Positions 55,954-64,000 are shown, numbered from the stretch's first letter. The stretch: DNA of 64,000 nt from Roseateles saccharophilus (GCF_004342485.1 NZ_SMBU01000024.1:1-64000), one strand, 5' to 3'. The notes: generated by a model from the letters alone, not told the origin. A program made the numbers and translations.

Positions 55954-58455
55954 TCATGGTGCGTCCCTCAGCAGCGGCAGCGGCGTGATCTGGCGCTGCC
56001 GCGCGGTGATGATGTCCAGCATGGAGTCGTAGTCGGCGCGGTCGTTCAGCGCGTCGACGCCGGCCTCGATGGCCTCGACGAAGCCGCAGTGCTCGGTCAG
56101 GCGCACGGTCTCGATGGGCACGAGCTTGCGTTCGGCGATCAGCTGCCTCACCTCGTCCCAGCTGGCGCGGCCGGCATGCCAGGGCACGGTCTGGGCATTG
56201 GCGGCCGAGCTGCCGCCGGCGTCGGCCTGCACGGCGCCGCTGTAGCTGCCCGTCATCTGCATATAGGCGTCGCGGAAGGACGGGTGCCGCCACCAGCCCG
56301 GCAGCGCATGGCCCTCGAGCAGGAAGACGACGGGGTAGATGTCCACCAGCTCCAGGCAGGCCGCGAACAGCAGGGCCAGATCGATGCAGGTGCCGGCACG
56401 GTCGGCCAGCACGGTGGAGGGCATGCGCAGGCGCTGCGAGTCCAGCTGGCGGCTGTAGCTGGGCGGCGGATTCACATAGCCCAGCTGCCAGTCGTGCAGC
56501 AGCGTGGCCCAGATGGCCTCGACCTGGCGGTCCACGCCGCGCAGCAGCTCCTCGTCGATGCGGCCGTCCGCCACCACCGCGCCATCGGGCACGCACTGGT
56601 AGCCCTCGAAACCGGCCGTGGGGTCGTCGCGCAGCACGCGGTTGTAGCGCTGCGACTGCGACACCGCGCGCACCACGGCCGGGTCGCGCGGCAGCACGAA
56701 GGAGGGCAGCCACTGGCCGTCGCGGCGGTTGTCGCGCCACTGGTCCACCGGCAGCAGGCGCAGGCGGTGGCTGTCGTGGTAGAGCAGCCTGCCGCCCTGG
56801 CTCACGCGCACCTGCAGGCTGGTGTTGATGGCCTCGTGCACGCCGCGGGCCACGTCGGCCGTCAGCGGCACATGGATGTCCTTGGTGAGGTTCTCGCGCT
56901 CGTGCTGCATGACGACGCGCCGCTCGAAGCGCGCCTCCTCGTCGCCCATGTGCACGGCCACCTCGACATCCAGCGGCTCGGCCTCGGCCGGCGCATCGCA
57001 GCTCAGCACGAAGCGCTTGAACAGGGGCTGGGCGTTGTGCAGCACCGCATAGTTCAGCTCGGGGAAGGGCTCGATGGCGCAGCGCACCTCGGGCGAGGCC
57101 GGTGCCGGCGCCGCCACCTCGGCGGCAGCCGCAGCGAGCGCCCTGCCCTCGGCCGCGTGCGCGGCGCGCGTGGCCGGGTCGACGAAGACCGGGCCGTCCA
57201 GCCACAGCGTCACGCCGGTCGCGTCCACCGATTCGGGCAGGGCGCGCACCTCCTCCCAGGCGCGGCCGAAGGCGGCCGGCAGGTCGAAGCCGCTCGCGAA
57301 CAGATGGCGCAGCAGCTGCACCAGCGCGTATTCCGCGAGCGAATCGTCGAAGGCATCCTGGAAGCCCAGGGCCGCCCGCGTCGCGCCTTCGGCGATCAGC
57401 ATGGGCGCCAGGCGCGCGGCGCTGTTCCATACGTTCAGCGTCGTCAGATAGGGCGGCGCGGTGCCCACGGCATCGGCCACGGCGCGGGCCAGCGCCTGGG
57501 CATGCACGAGGCGGGGGTAGCCGGCCGAGCCGCGCAGCAGCAGGCCGTCCGGCAGTCGGCGCGAGTCGGCCAGCAGCTCGTCGATGAGCTGCTGGCGGCC
57601 GGGTGCGCCGGCCTCATCCGACTCGGGCGCTTCGACCAGGGCCGCCTTGCCCAGCAGCGCGCCCAGCTCGCGCAGGCCCTGGTGGCTGTCCATGCCGGCA
57701 AAGTGCAGCAGATGCGGCGGGCGGGCCTTCAGCTCGGCCACCAGCTCGTCCAGGCTCGGGTAGTTCAGCACGCGCGGCGACGGCACCTCGGGCGGCAGGG
57801 CCGCGGCCAGGTTCTTCAGCTCGGCCTCCACCGTCCAGCGCTCGCCCAGCTCGGTCGGCAGGGTGCTGACGAAGAGCACGCGCAGCGCCTGCCACGCCGG
57901 CATGACGACGGCCTCGCGCGGCACCGGCCACCACTCGCCCTCGACCTCGTGCTGCAACTGCAGCTCGCGGATGACGGTCAGCGGCGTGGGGCGCTCGGTG
58001 GCGCCGCGGCGCTGCTCGCGCGTGGCCGCGGCCAGCACGTATTCCCACGGGAAGATGCGGCCCTCCCAGCACAGCGCTTCGTGGCGGTAGGGCACGCGCA
58101 CGACCAGCGCCGGCGCCTGCCCCAGCGCCCGCAGCCCGTCGTCCCCCAGGCCCAGCGTCCTCAGCGTGTCGCGGGCGTCGAGCTGGTGCTGCTCGCGCAC
58201 CTTGGCATCACGCACCCAGCGCTGGCGCGAACGCAGCACATAGGTCCAGCGCAGCGCCTGCTGGGCCATGCTCTGGCGCGAGCGCAGGTCCACGCTGGCC
58301 AGCGGCAGGCCCAGCGCGTTGCCGGCGCTGGCGATGTGCACGCCTTCGAGCAGGCGCTCATGCTCGGGCAGCAGTCCGGTCTTGCCCACGGGACGGTCCT
58401 CATGTCGTCGAGACGGACCGCAGTATCGCGACGCCGCGCCCGCGCGCAACGCCAT
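55954..58455 (-). CDS. Degenerate CHAT-domain protein with transglutaminase-like domain
   Basis: An 833-residue cytoplasmic protein. The N-terminal half has the CHAT (caspase-like) fold: PHLLHFAGMDSHQG (H251, M255) and LNVWNSAARLAPMLIAEGA around W343. At the two places where active CHAT proteases carry GH and a cysteine (HFAGHG, LNACESA), this one has M255 and W343. A beta-rich middle follows. A transglutaminase-like domain then has C690 in AGTCIDLALLFAACLE, H716 in LEGHALPGWW and VPIETVRLT, as in DUF4011-type proteins. Starts at ATG 58455 or GTG 58389, which has AGGA upstream. Function unknown. Confidence 0.72.
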   Translation of the reverse strand: MALRAGAASRYCGPSRRHEDRPVGKTGLLPEHERLLEGVHIASAGNALGLPLASVDLRSRQSMAQQALRWTYVLRSRQRWVRDAKVREQHQLDARDTLRTLGLGDDGLRALGQAPALVVRVPYRHEALCWEGRIFPWEYVLAAATREQRRGATERPTPLTVIRELQLQHEVEGEWWPVPREAVVMPAWQALRVLFVSTLPTELGERWTVEAELKNLAAALPPEVPSPRVLNYPSLDELVAELKARPPHLLHFAGMDSHQGLRELGALLGKAALVEAPESDEAGAPGRQQLIDELLADSRRLPDGLLLRGSAGYPRLVHAQALARAVADAVGTAPPYLTTLNVWNSAARLAPMLIAEGATRAALGFQDAFDDSLAEYALVQLLRHLFASGFDLPAAFGRAWEEVRALPESVDATGVTLWLDGPVFVDPATRAAHAAEGRALAAAAAEVAAPAPASPEVRCAIEPFPELNYAVLHNAQPLFKRFVLSCDAPAEAEPLDVEVAVHMGDEEARFERRVVMQHERENLTKDIHVPLTADVARGVHEAINTSLQVRVSQGGRLLYHDSHRLRLLPVDQWRDNRRDGQWLPSFVLPRDPAVVRAVSQSQRYNRVLRDDPTAGFEGYQCVPDGAVVADGRIDEELLRGVDRQVEAIWATLLHDWQLGYVNPPPSYSRQLDSQRLRMPSTVLADRAGTCIDLALLFAACLELVDIYPVVFLLEGHALPGWWRHPSFRDAYMQMTGSYSGAVQADAGGSSAANAQTVPWHAGRASWDEVRQLIAERKLVPIETVRLTEHCGFVEAIEAGVDALNDRADYDSMLDIITARQRQITPLPLLRDAP

Positions 58456-58464
58456 GTTTCACCT

Positions 58465-59412
58465 TCAGACCAGGCCCAGGCTTTCCTCGACGCCCAGGTG
58501 CACGTTCATGCTCTGCACGGCCGCGCCGCTGGCGCCCTTGCCGAGGTTGTCCAAGCGCGACAGCAGCAGCACCTGGCTGTCCGAAGCGAACACGAACAGA
58601 TCGACGCGATTCGTGTCGTTGCAGGCCTGCACGTCGAAGAAGCCGGCCTCCAGCGTGGCCGCGTCGCGCAGCGGCATCACGTTGATGAAGCGCTCGCCGG
58701 CGTAATGGGCGGCCAGCGCGGCCTGCACGGCCTCGGGCGTAGCTCCGGCCTTGAGCTGGCTCAGGTGCAGCGGAACGCTGACGGCCAGGCCCTTGTAGAA
58801 GCTGCTCACCACCGGCAGGAAGACCGGCGGCGTGGCCAGGCCGGTGTGGGCCATCATCTCCGGCAGATGCTTGTGCTTGAGCGCCAGGCCATAGGGCCGC
58901 GGCGCGGCCAGGTGGGCGGGCAGCGGCTGCTGCTCGTACTCGGCGATCATGCTCTTGCCACCGCCCGAATAGCCGGTGATGGAGGTGGCGCTGACCGCCG
59001 CCTCACGCGGCAGCAGGCCGGCGTCCACCAGCGGGCGCACGGCCAGGATGAAGGCGCTGGCATGGCAGCCCGGATTGGCGATGCGCTTGGCCTGGCGGAT
59101 GGCCTCGCGCTGGCCGCGGGCGAGCTCGGGCAGGCCGAAGGTCCAGCCCGCCACCGTGCGGTGGGCCGTGCTGGCGTCGATCAGGCAGGTATTGGGGTTG
59201 GTGATCATGGCCGCGGCCTCGCGCGAGGCCGCGTCGGGCAGGCACAGGAAGGCCACGTCGGCCGCGTTCAGCAGCCGGGCGCGCTCGGCCGGGTCCTTGC
59301 GCTTGTCGGCGGCGATCTTCAGCACCTCGATGTCGTGCCGCGCCGCGAGGTAGTCGTGAATCCGCAGGCCCGTCGTGCCCTCCTGGCCATCCACAAACAC
59401 CTTGAACGTCAT
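58465..59412 (-). CDS. argC: N-acetyl-gamma-glutamyl-phosphate reductase
   Basis: Arginine-synthesis enzyme that reduces N-acetylglutamyl phosphate to the semialdehyde using NADPH. The 315-residue product is of the shorter type 2 class. Catalytic C116 is in NPGCHAS, the NADP loop is [12 protein letters not shown] and YSGGGKSMI is present. ATG 59412 has GGAG eight bases before it. The next gene on this strand, the CHAT-like one, begins nine bases after the stop at the outer start. The upstream gap contains a 124-base palindrome. Confidence 0.93.
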   Translation of the reverse strand: MTFKVFVDGQEGTTGLRIHDYLAARHDIEVLKIAADKRKDPAERARLLNAADVAFLCLPDAASREAAAMITNPNTCLIDASTAHRTVAGWTFGLPELARGQREAIRQAKRIANPGCHASAFILAVRPLVDAGLLPREAAVSATSITGYSGGGKSMIAEYEQQPLPAHLAAPRPYGLALKHKHLPEMMAHTGLATPPVFLPVVSSFYKGLAVSVPLHLSQLKAGATPEAVQAALAAHYAGERFINVMPLRDAATLEAGFFDVQACNDTNRVDLFVFASDSQVLLLSRLDNLGKGASGAAVQSMNVHLGVEESLGLV

Positions 59413-59454
59413 CGCCGCTGCTCCAGTCGCTGAGAATTGAACTAGAAAGGATAA

Positions 59455-59578
59455 GGCAAGGCTGAGCAAGTCCCCGCGATGCGGCGCGCCCTGGTTTGGG
59501 CGAGCGGCAAGGCGCAAACCGCAGCCGCCCGCTCAAAGCAGGGATGCGCTGCGCGCGAGGGACTTGGTCAGCCTTGCC
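59455..59578. repeat. 124-bp imperfect palindrome between argC and the RBBP9-type gene
   Basis: Arms 59455-59474 and 59559-59578 are inverted copies differing at 1 of 20 positions. Inner stretches (around 59489-59512 and 59522-59545) also pair with few differences. The unit can fold into one long hairpin. It lies between divergent starts, so it is not a terminator. Layout and size resemble the 13193-13352 palindrome, and both contain GCAAGGCGC near the centre. Confidence 0.6.
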
Positions 59579-59590
59579 CAAGGGCAAACC

Positions 59591-60130
59591 ATGAAATCAG
59601 AGCGCGTACTGCTTCTCCCCGGCTGGCAGAACTCCGGCCCCGACCACTGGCAAAGTCACTGGGAACGCCTGCATGGCGACGAGCGCGTGGAGCAGCACGA
59701 CTGGGACTGGCCCAAGCGCGGCGACTGGATGGCCCGGCTGGACGAGGCGCTGCTGCAGGACGACGCTCCGGCCCTGCTGGTGGCCCATTCGCTGGGCTGC
59801 CAGCTGGTGGCCGCCTGGGCCGAGCACTCCCAGCACACCGCGCGCGTGAAGGGCGCCCTGCTCGTGGCCCCGCCCGACACCGAGCACGAGGCCATGCCGC
59901 CGCAACTGCACAACTGGCGGCCCATCCGCCGCCCGCGCCTGCCCTTCCCCAGCATCACCGTCATCAGCAGCGACGACCCCTACGGCGCCGCCGAACGCAC
60001 GCTGCAAATGGCCCAGGACTGGGGCTCGCAGGTCGTCATGGCCGGCCCGCGCGGCCACCTGAACTCCGCGTCCGGCCTGGGCGACTGGCCCGAGGGCCGG
60101 CAGCTGCTGGAAGACCTCGCCAGGCGCTGA
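59591..60130 (+). CDS. RBBP9/YdeN-family alpha/beta hydrolase
   Basis: A 179-residue small serine hydrolase of the RBBP9/YdeN family. LLLPGWQNSGPDHWQSHWE near the start, nucleophile S67 in VAHSLGCQL, the acid in SSDDPYG and the histidine in PRGHLNSASGLGDWP are all present. ATG 59591 is chosen; an ATG at 59564 lies in the palindrome region. It is followed by parB after 16 bases. Physiological substrate unknown. Confidence 0.86.
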   Translation: MKSERVLLLPGWQNSGPDHWQSHWERLHGDERVEQHDWDWPKRGDWMARLDEALLQDDAPALLVAHSLGCQLVAAWAEHSQHTARVKGALLVAPPDTEHEAMPPQLHNWRPIRRPRLPFPSITVISSDDPYGAAERTLQMAQDWGSQVVMAGPRGHLNSASGLGDWPEGRQLLEDLARR

Positions 60131-60146
60131 AGGACAATCCGCGCCC

Positions 60147-61124
60147 ATGGCGACCAAGAAACCCAAAGGCCTCGGCCTCGGCCTCGAAGCCCTGCTCGGC
60201 CCCAAAGTCAGCGACACCCCCGCCGCCGAACGCGACGGCACGCCCACCACGCTGAAGCTCGAACAGCTGCAGGCCGGCAAATACCAGCCGCGCACGCGCA
60301 TGGACGAGGGTTCGCTCTACGAGCTGGCGGAGAGCATCAAGGCCCAGGGCATCATGCAGCCGATCCTTGTTCGCCCGTTGGGCGAACAAGGTCGGCAAGC
60401 CGCCCGAAACGACAAGTCGCAGGGGCCCTCCCCTGCGACGGGCACCGCTGCCACCGATTCGATACTGCCGCAGTACGAGATCATTGCCGGCGAGCGGCGC
60501 TTCCGCGCCGCACGGCTGGCCGGCCTGCGCGAGGTGCCGGTGCTGGTCAAGGCCGTGCCGGACGAGTCCGCCGCCGCGATGGCGCTGATCGAGAACATCC
60601 AGCGCGAAGACCTGAATCCGCTGGAAGAAGCCCAGGGCCTGAAGCGCCTCACCGACGAGTTCGGCCTGACCCACGAGCAGGCGGCCCAGGCTGTGGGCCG
60701 TTCGCGCAGCGCGGCCAGCAATCTGCTGCGGCTGTTGAACCTCAGCAGCCCGGTGCAGAACATGCTGATGGCCGGCGACCTGGACATGGGCCACGCCCGC
60801 GCACTGCTGCCGCTGGAGGGCGCCGTGCAGATCACGACGGCCAGCGAGATCGCGGCCAGGAAGCTCAGCGTGCGCGAGGCCGAGAAGCTGGTCGCCAAGA
60901 CCCAGGGCGCCGCGCGCCAGGCACCGCTGCTGCGCGTGAAGAGCGACAAGAGCCGCGACGTGCTGAGGCTGGAAGAGGAGCTGGCCGACGCCCTCGGCGC
61001 CACCGTCGAAGTGCGCGTGAAGAAGCGCAGCAAGCGCGGCCAGAGCGGCGAGCTGGCCATCCACTTCGACTCGCTGGACGCGCTGTCGGGCATCCTCGAC
61101 CGGCTGCGCGGCGGCGCGGCCTGA
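60147..61124 (+). CDS. parB: Chromosome-partitioning protein ParB with an inserted segment
   Basis: CTP-dependent DNA clamp that binds parS, 325 residues. The N-terminal KGLGLGLEALLG, the CTPase motif YEIIAGERRFRAA, NIQREDLNPLEEA and the helix-turn-helix LTHEQAAQAVGRSRSAASNLLRL are present. Between ILVRP and YEIIAGERRF, where relatives have only a few residues, about 32 extra residues (78-109, rich in Gly/Ala/Thr/Gln) occur. Their DNA contains two perfect hairpins. The frame stays open, so the protein is probably still made. It is separate from parA by about 8.7 kb. Confidence 0.92.
   Translation: MATKKPKGLGLGLEALLGPKVSDTPAAERDGTPTTLKLEQLQAGKYQPRTRMDEGSLYELAESIKAQGIMQPILVRPLGEQGRQAARNDKSQGPSPATGTAATDSILPQYEIIAGERRFRAARLAGLREVPVLVKAVPDESAAAMALIENIQREDLNPLEEAQGLKRLTDEFGLTHEQAAQAVGRSRSAASNLLRLLNLSSPVQNMLMAGDLDMGHARALLPLEGAVQITTASEIAARKLSVREAEKLVAKTQGAARQAPLLRVKSDKSRDVLRLEEELADALGATVEVRVKKRSKRGQSGELAIHFDSLDALSGILDRLRGGAA
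60365..60391. repeat. Perfect 12-bp hairpin in the parB insert
   Basis: CCTTGTTCGCCC (60365-60376) pairs perfectly with GGGCGAACAAGG (60380-60391) around GTT. It lies at the border of the extra segment in parB. It is read in frame and adds no stop. Confidence 0.8.
60416..60439. repeat. Perfect 10-bp hairpin in the parB insert
   Basis: GTCGCAGGGG (60416-60425) pairs perfectly with CCCCTGCGAC (60430-60439) around CCCT. It is the second palindrome of the in-frame insert in parB. Confidence 0.8.
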
Positions 61125-61166
61125 GGCGCTGGCGCCAGCTGAAGCCACCACGTTAGCGGCCCGCGT

Positions 61167-61197
61167 GGGGCCTGTCAGCACGGGGTCACAAGGCCCC
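61167..61197 (+). terminator. Possible parB terminator hairpin
   Basis: GGGGCC at 61167-61172 pairs with GGCCCC at 61192-61197, with a few further pairs inward, 42 bases past the parB stop. No T run follows. Confidence 0.4.
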
Positions 61198-61298
61198 CGT
61201 ATTCGTGTGGTTTGCCCGAAAAGTGCCAGGTCTTGCCTGGCAGGCGGGCGTATGCTGATCTGGCACCCTGTCAACGAAAGAACGTCGAGTCCGTTTGT

Positions 61299-61314
61299 TG
61301 GCAGGCAGACAGCA
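61299..61314 (+). promoter_or_regulatory. Weak sigma-54-type promoter candidate before prkA
   Basis: TGGCAGGCAGACAGCA has the -24 GG and -12 GC at the right distance for sigma-54 and matches 9 of 12 consensus positions. The yeaGH operon of E. coli is known to be influenced by nitrogen control, which motivates the reading. The match is not strong. Confidence 0.25.
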
Positions 61315-61477
61315 GCTTATTCTTCAGATTGCAAAATGGTCGGCGGCAGCAGGCTGCCGACAAGCCGAGTGGAGATTCTGATGACGCCTTGCAGTTGAGG
61401 CGCGATCAGAACCCCCCAGCCAGCTCGGGCACGGATCGTGCTCGCGCCCTGTGGAGTTCAAACCGCAGGAGATCGGC

Positions 61478-63400
61478 ATGGACGTCATCAGCCATTTCGC
61501 AGCGCGCTACGAGCGCAGCAAGGTCGAGGAGCTCTCGCTGGAGGACTACCTCGCGGAGTGCAAGAGAAACCCGCTGGCCTATGCGACGGCCGCCGAGCGC
61601 ATGCTGCAAGCCATCGGCGAGCCGCAGATGCTGGACACGCGCAACGACCCTCGGCTGTCGCGCCTGTTCGCCAACAAGACGATCAAGATCTACCCGGCCT
61701 TCGCCGAGTTCTACGGCCTGGAAGAAGCCATCGAGCAGGTGGTGTCCTACTTCAGGCACGCGGCGCAGGGCCTGGAGGAAAAGAAGCAGATCCTCTACCT
61801 GCTGGGCCCCGTCGGCGGCGGCAAGAGCTCGATCGCCGAGCGGCTGAAGACCCTGATGGAGCAGGTGCCCTTCTATTCGCTGGCCGGCTCGCCGGTGAAC
61901 GAAAGCCCGCTCGGCCTCTTCGACCTCGTCGAGGACGGCCCGCTGCTGGAGCGCGACTACGGCATCCCGCGCCGCTACCTGAACCGCATCCTGTCGCCCT
62001 GGGCCGTCAAGCGCCTGGACGAGTTCGGCGGCGACATCCGCAAGTTCAAGGTCGTGAAGCGCTACCCCAGCGTGCTCAAGCAGATCGGCGTGGCCAAGAC
62101 CGAGCCGGGCGACGAGAACAACCAGGACATCTCCAGCCTGGTCGGCAAGGTCGACATCCGCAAGCTCGAGACCTATGCCCAGGACGACCCCGATGCCTAC
62201 AGCTACTCGGGCGGCCTGTGCCTGGCCAACCAGGGCCTGCTGGAATTCGTCGAGATGTTCAAGGCGCCCATCAAGGTGCTGCACCCGCTGCTGACCGCCA
62301 CGCAGGAGAGCAACTACAAGGGCACCGAGGGCTTCGGCGCCATCCCCTTCGACGGCATCGTGCTGGCGCACAGCAACGAGAGCGAGTGGAAGACCTTCCG
62401 CAACAACAAGAACAACGAGGCCTTCCTCGACCGCGTCTACATCGTCAAGGTGCCCTACTGCCTGCGCGTCAGCGAAGAGGTCAAGATCTACGAGAAGCTG
62501 ATCCGCGGCTCGTCGCTGGCCGAGGCCAAGTGCGCCCCGGGTACGCTGAAGATGATGAGCCAGTTCGCGGTGCTGACGCGCCTGAAGGAGCCCGAGAACT
62601 CGTCGCTGTATTCCAAGATGCAGATCTACGACGGCGAGAACCTGAAGGACACCGACCCGCGCGCCAAGAGCTACCAGGAGTACCGCGACTACGCCGGCAT
62701 CGACGAGGGCATGAGCGGCATCAGCACGCGCTTCGCCTACAAGATCCTGTCCAAGGTCTTCAACTTCGACCCCGCCGAAGTGGCCGCCAACCCGGTGCAC
62801 CTGATGTATGTGCTGGAGCAGCAGATCGAGCGCGAGCAGTTCCCGAAGGAGCTGGAGGAGAAGTACGTCGGCTTCATCAAGGAGCAGCTGTCGCCGCGCT
62901 ATGCCGAGTTCATCGGCAAGGAGATCCAGACCGCCTACCTGGAGAGCTACAGCGAGTACGGCCAGAACATCTTCGACCGCTATGTGATCTATGCCGACTA
63001 CTGGATTCAGGACCAGGAGTACCGCGACACCGACACCGGCGAGGTCTTCGACCGCTCGGCGCTGAACGCCGAGCTCGAGAAGATCGAGAAGCCCGCGGGC
63101 ATCTCCAACCCCAAGGACTTCCGCAACGAGATCGTCAACTTCGTGCTGCGGGCGCGTGCCAACAACAACGGCAAGAACCCGAACTGGACCAGCTACGAGA
63201 AGCTGCGCACCGTCATCGAGAAGAAGATGTTCTCCAACACCGAGGAGCTGCTGCCCGTCATCAGCTTCAACGCCAAGGCCAGCGCCGAGGACGCCAAGAA
63301 GCACGAGAACTTCGTGCAGCGCATGGTGGACAAGGGCTACACGGCCAAGCAGGTGCGGCTGCTGTGCGAGTGGTATCTGAGGGTGCGCAAGTCCAGCTGA
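61478..63400 (+). CDS. prkA: PrkA-family serine protein kinase (YeaG)
   Basis: A 640-residue AAA+-type protein kinase close to E. coli YeaG along its whole length. The Walker A loop GPVGGGKSS, the YPAFAEFYG start of the core, the NNKNNEAFLDRVY stretch and the C-terminal kinase part (NPNWTSYEKLRTVIEKKMFS, RVRKSS at the end) are present. AGGAG lies seven bases before ATG 61478; an ATG at 61451 would add nine residues. It is followed after 15 bases by the yeaH-type gene, as in enterobacteria. Role in stress and nitrogen-starvation responses is known for relatives. Confidence 0.94.
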   Translation: MDVISHFAARYERSKVEELSLEDYLAECKRNPLAYATAAERMLQAIGEPQMLDTRNDPRLSRLFANKTIKIYPAFAEFYGLEEAIEQVVSYFRHAAQGLEEKKQILYLLGPVGGGKSSIAERLKTLMEQVPFYSLAGSPVNESPLGLFDLVEDGPLLERDYGIPRRYLNRILSPWAVKRLDEFGGDIRKFKVVKRYPSVLKQIGVAKTEPGDENNQDISSLVGKVDIRKLETYAQDDPDAYSYSGGLCLANQGLLEFVEMFKAPIKVLHPLLTATQESNYKGTEGFGAIPFDGIVLAHSNESEWKTFRNNKNNEAFLDRVYIVKVPYCLRVSEEVKIYEKLIRGSSLAEAKCAPGTLKMMSQFAVLTRLKEPENSSLYSKMQIYDGENLKDTDPRAKSYQEYRDYAGIDEGMSGISTRFAYKILSKVFNFDPAEVAANPVHLMYVLEQQIEREQFPKELEEKYVGFIKEQLSPRYAEFIGKEIQTAYLESYSEYGQNIFDRYVIYADYWIQDQEYRDTDTGEVFDRSALNAELEKIEKPAGISNPKDFRNEIVNFVLRARANNNGKNPNWTSYEKLRTVIEKKMFSNTEELLPVISFNAKASAEDAKKHENFVQRMVDKGYTAKQVRLLCEWYLRVRKSS

Positions 63401-63415
63401 GAAAGCAGGCTCTCG

Positions 63416-64000
63416 ATGTCCCTTCAACAGATCATCGATAGACGGCTGTCGGGCAAGAACAAGTCCATCGGCAACCGCGAGCGCTTCCTGCGCCGCCACA
63501 AGGAGCAGATCCGCGAGGCGGTAAAGCGCGCGGTGGACGGCCGCGGCATCCGCGACATGGAGCGCGGCGAGGACGTGCACATCCCGAAGAAGGATCTCAG
63601 CGAGCCCGTCTTCGGCCACGGCGATGGCGGCGTGCGCGAGGTCGTGCGGCCGGGCAACCAGGAGTATGTGAAGGGCGACCGCATCGCCAAGCCCAAGGGC
63701 GGCCAGGGCGGCGGCAGCGGCGGTGGCCAGGCCAGCGACCAGGGCGAGGGTGAGGACGACTTCGTCTTCCACCTCAGCAAGGAAGAGTTCATGCAGGTCT
63801 TCTTCGAGGACCTGGCCCTGCCCAACCTCGCCCGCACCTCGCTGGCCGACACGCCCGAATGGCGCAGCCAGCGTGCCGGCTTCGTCTCCGACGGCACGCC
63901 CACCAACCTGCACGTCGTGCGCTCGATGCGCGGCGCCCTGGGCCGGCGCATCGCGCTGGGCATGGACAAGAGGCGCGAACTGCACGAGCTCGAAGCCCGC
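63416..64000 (+). CDS. YeaH/DUF444-family protein, 5' part
   Basis: The start of a YeaH-like (DUF444) protein; 195 codons are in the window and the gene runs off the right edge. It begins MSLQQIIDRRLSGKNKS, then has the typical REAVKRAVDGRGIRDM, a Gly-rich linker (GGQGGGSGGGQ) and HLSKEEFMQVFFEDLALPNL. In relatives the missing C-terminal part holds a von Willebrand A-like domain. It lies 15 bases after prkA, the usual pairing, and both act together in stress responses. Confidence 0.9.
   Translation, partial: MSLQQIIDRRLSGKNKSIGNRERFLRRHKEQIREAVKRAVDGRGIRDMERGEDVHIPKKDLSEPVFGHGDGGVREVVRPGNQEYVKGDRIAKPKGGQGGGSGGGQASDQGEGEDDFVFHLSKEEFMQVFFEDLALPNLARTSLADTPEWRSQRAGFVSDGTPTNLHVVRSMRGALGRRIALGMDKRRELHELEAR

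Larger units (their letters stand above)
61125..61477. other. 353-base parB-prkA gap with several hairpins
   Basis: No gene is supported. Hairpins seen: GGGGCC/GGCCCC (61167-61197), a likely parB terminator; TGCCAGG-tcttg-CCTGGCA (61224-61242), perfect; and CGGCAG-cagg-CTGCCG (61344-61359). The stretch is less GC-rich than the genes, as expected for a promoter region of the prkA operon. Confidence 0.6.

Noticed and set aside
55954-58455. Active CHAT protease
   Set aside because: The positions that carry the catalytic His and Cys in active family members read M255 and W343, so protease activity is unlikely.
61266-61281. Second sigma-54 match (TGGCACCCTGTCAACG)
   Set aside because: The -12 GC is absent at the required distance despite the good TGGCAC half.

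Overview
The window is a GC-rich (roughly 70%) chromosomal segment with tightly packed genes, many joined by ATGA or GTGA stop/start overlaps. The gene set points to a betaproteobacterium of the order Burkholderiales, probably a Roseateles/Mitsuaria/Rubrivivax-like relative: a PutA without DNA-binding domain beside an Lrp regulator, the order mnmG-rsmG-parA-parB, a TAXI solute-binding protein, a short-type ArgC, and a PrkA/YeaH pair. The genus is an inference. I saw no rRNA, tRNA, CRISPR array or intact insertion sequence.

Left part (about 0.5-13.2 kb): one co-oriented 11-gene catabolic locus. GH53 endo-galactanase and GH35 beta-galactosidase would release galactose from (arabino)galactan. 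An AraFGH-type ABC importer would take it up. An SDR dehydrogenase, an SMP-30 lactonase, DgoD, DgoK and DgoA would convert it by the oxidative De Ley-Doudoroff route to pyruvate and glyceraldehyde 3-phosphate. A GbpR-like LysR regulator closes the locus. Next come putA and its divergent Lrp/AsnC regulator, an orphan TorT-like binding protein of lower GC, a dienelactone hydrolase, ribA, an ABC importer without binding protein, and an orphan PAS histidine kinase.

Middle (about 25.8-47.9 kb): an XRE/MmyB-type regulator diverges from a small membrane protein across a 49-bp near-perfect palindrome. It is followed by a patatin, a low-GC M36 metalloprotease, a TAXI protein cut short by a nonsense codon, and a decayed nucleotidyltransferase. 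That decayed gene ends a minus-strand operon (PD-(D/E)XK-like protein, CWC protein, EamA, acyl-CoA synthetase). Then come a DUF4397 lipoprotein, FadH, an AlkD-like protein, a thioredoxin-fold protein, and an alpha/beta hydrolase-NatA-NatB-lipoprotein operon.

Right part (about 48-64 kb): an origin-proximal-type block, mnmG-rsmG-parA, with three parS sites inside mnmG and rsmG and a DnaA box upstream. It continues with GNAT, MFS, small membrane and VOC proteins. A two-gene unit follows, encoding a lipase-like hydrolase and a protein with a degenerate CHAT domain plus a transglutaminase-like domain. Then come argC, an RBBP9-type hydrolase, parB (carrying an in-frame insert built of two perfect hairpins), prkA and the start of yeaH.

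The least explained items are the pseudo-CHAT/transglutaminase plus lipase pair, the palindromic insert in parB, two long imperfect palindromes of 124-160 bp in intergenic positions, and the 49-bp palindrome beside the XRE regulator.
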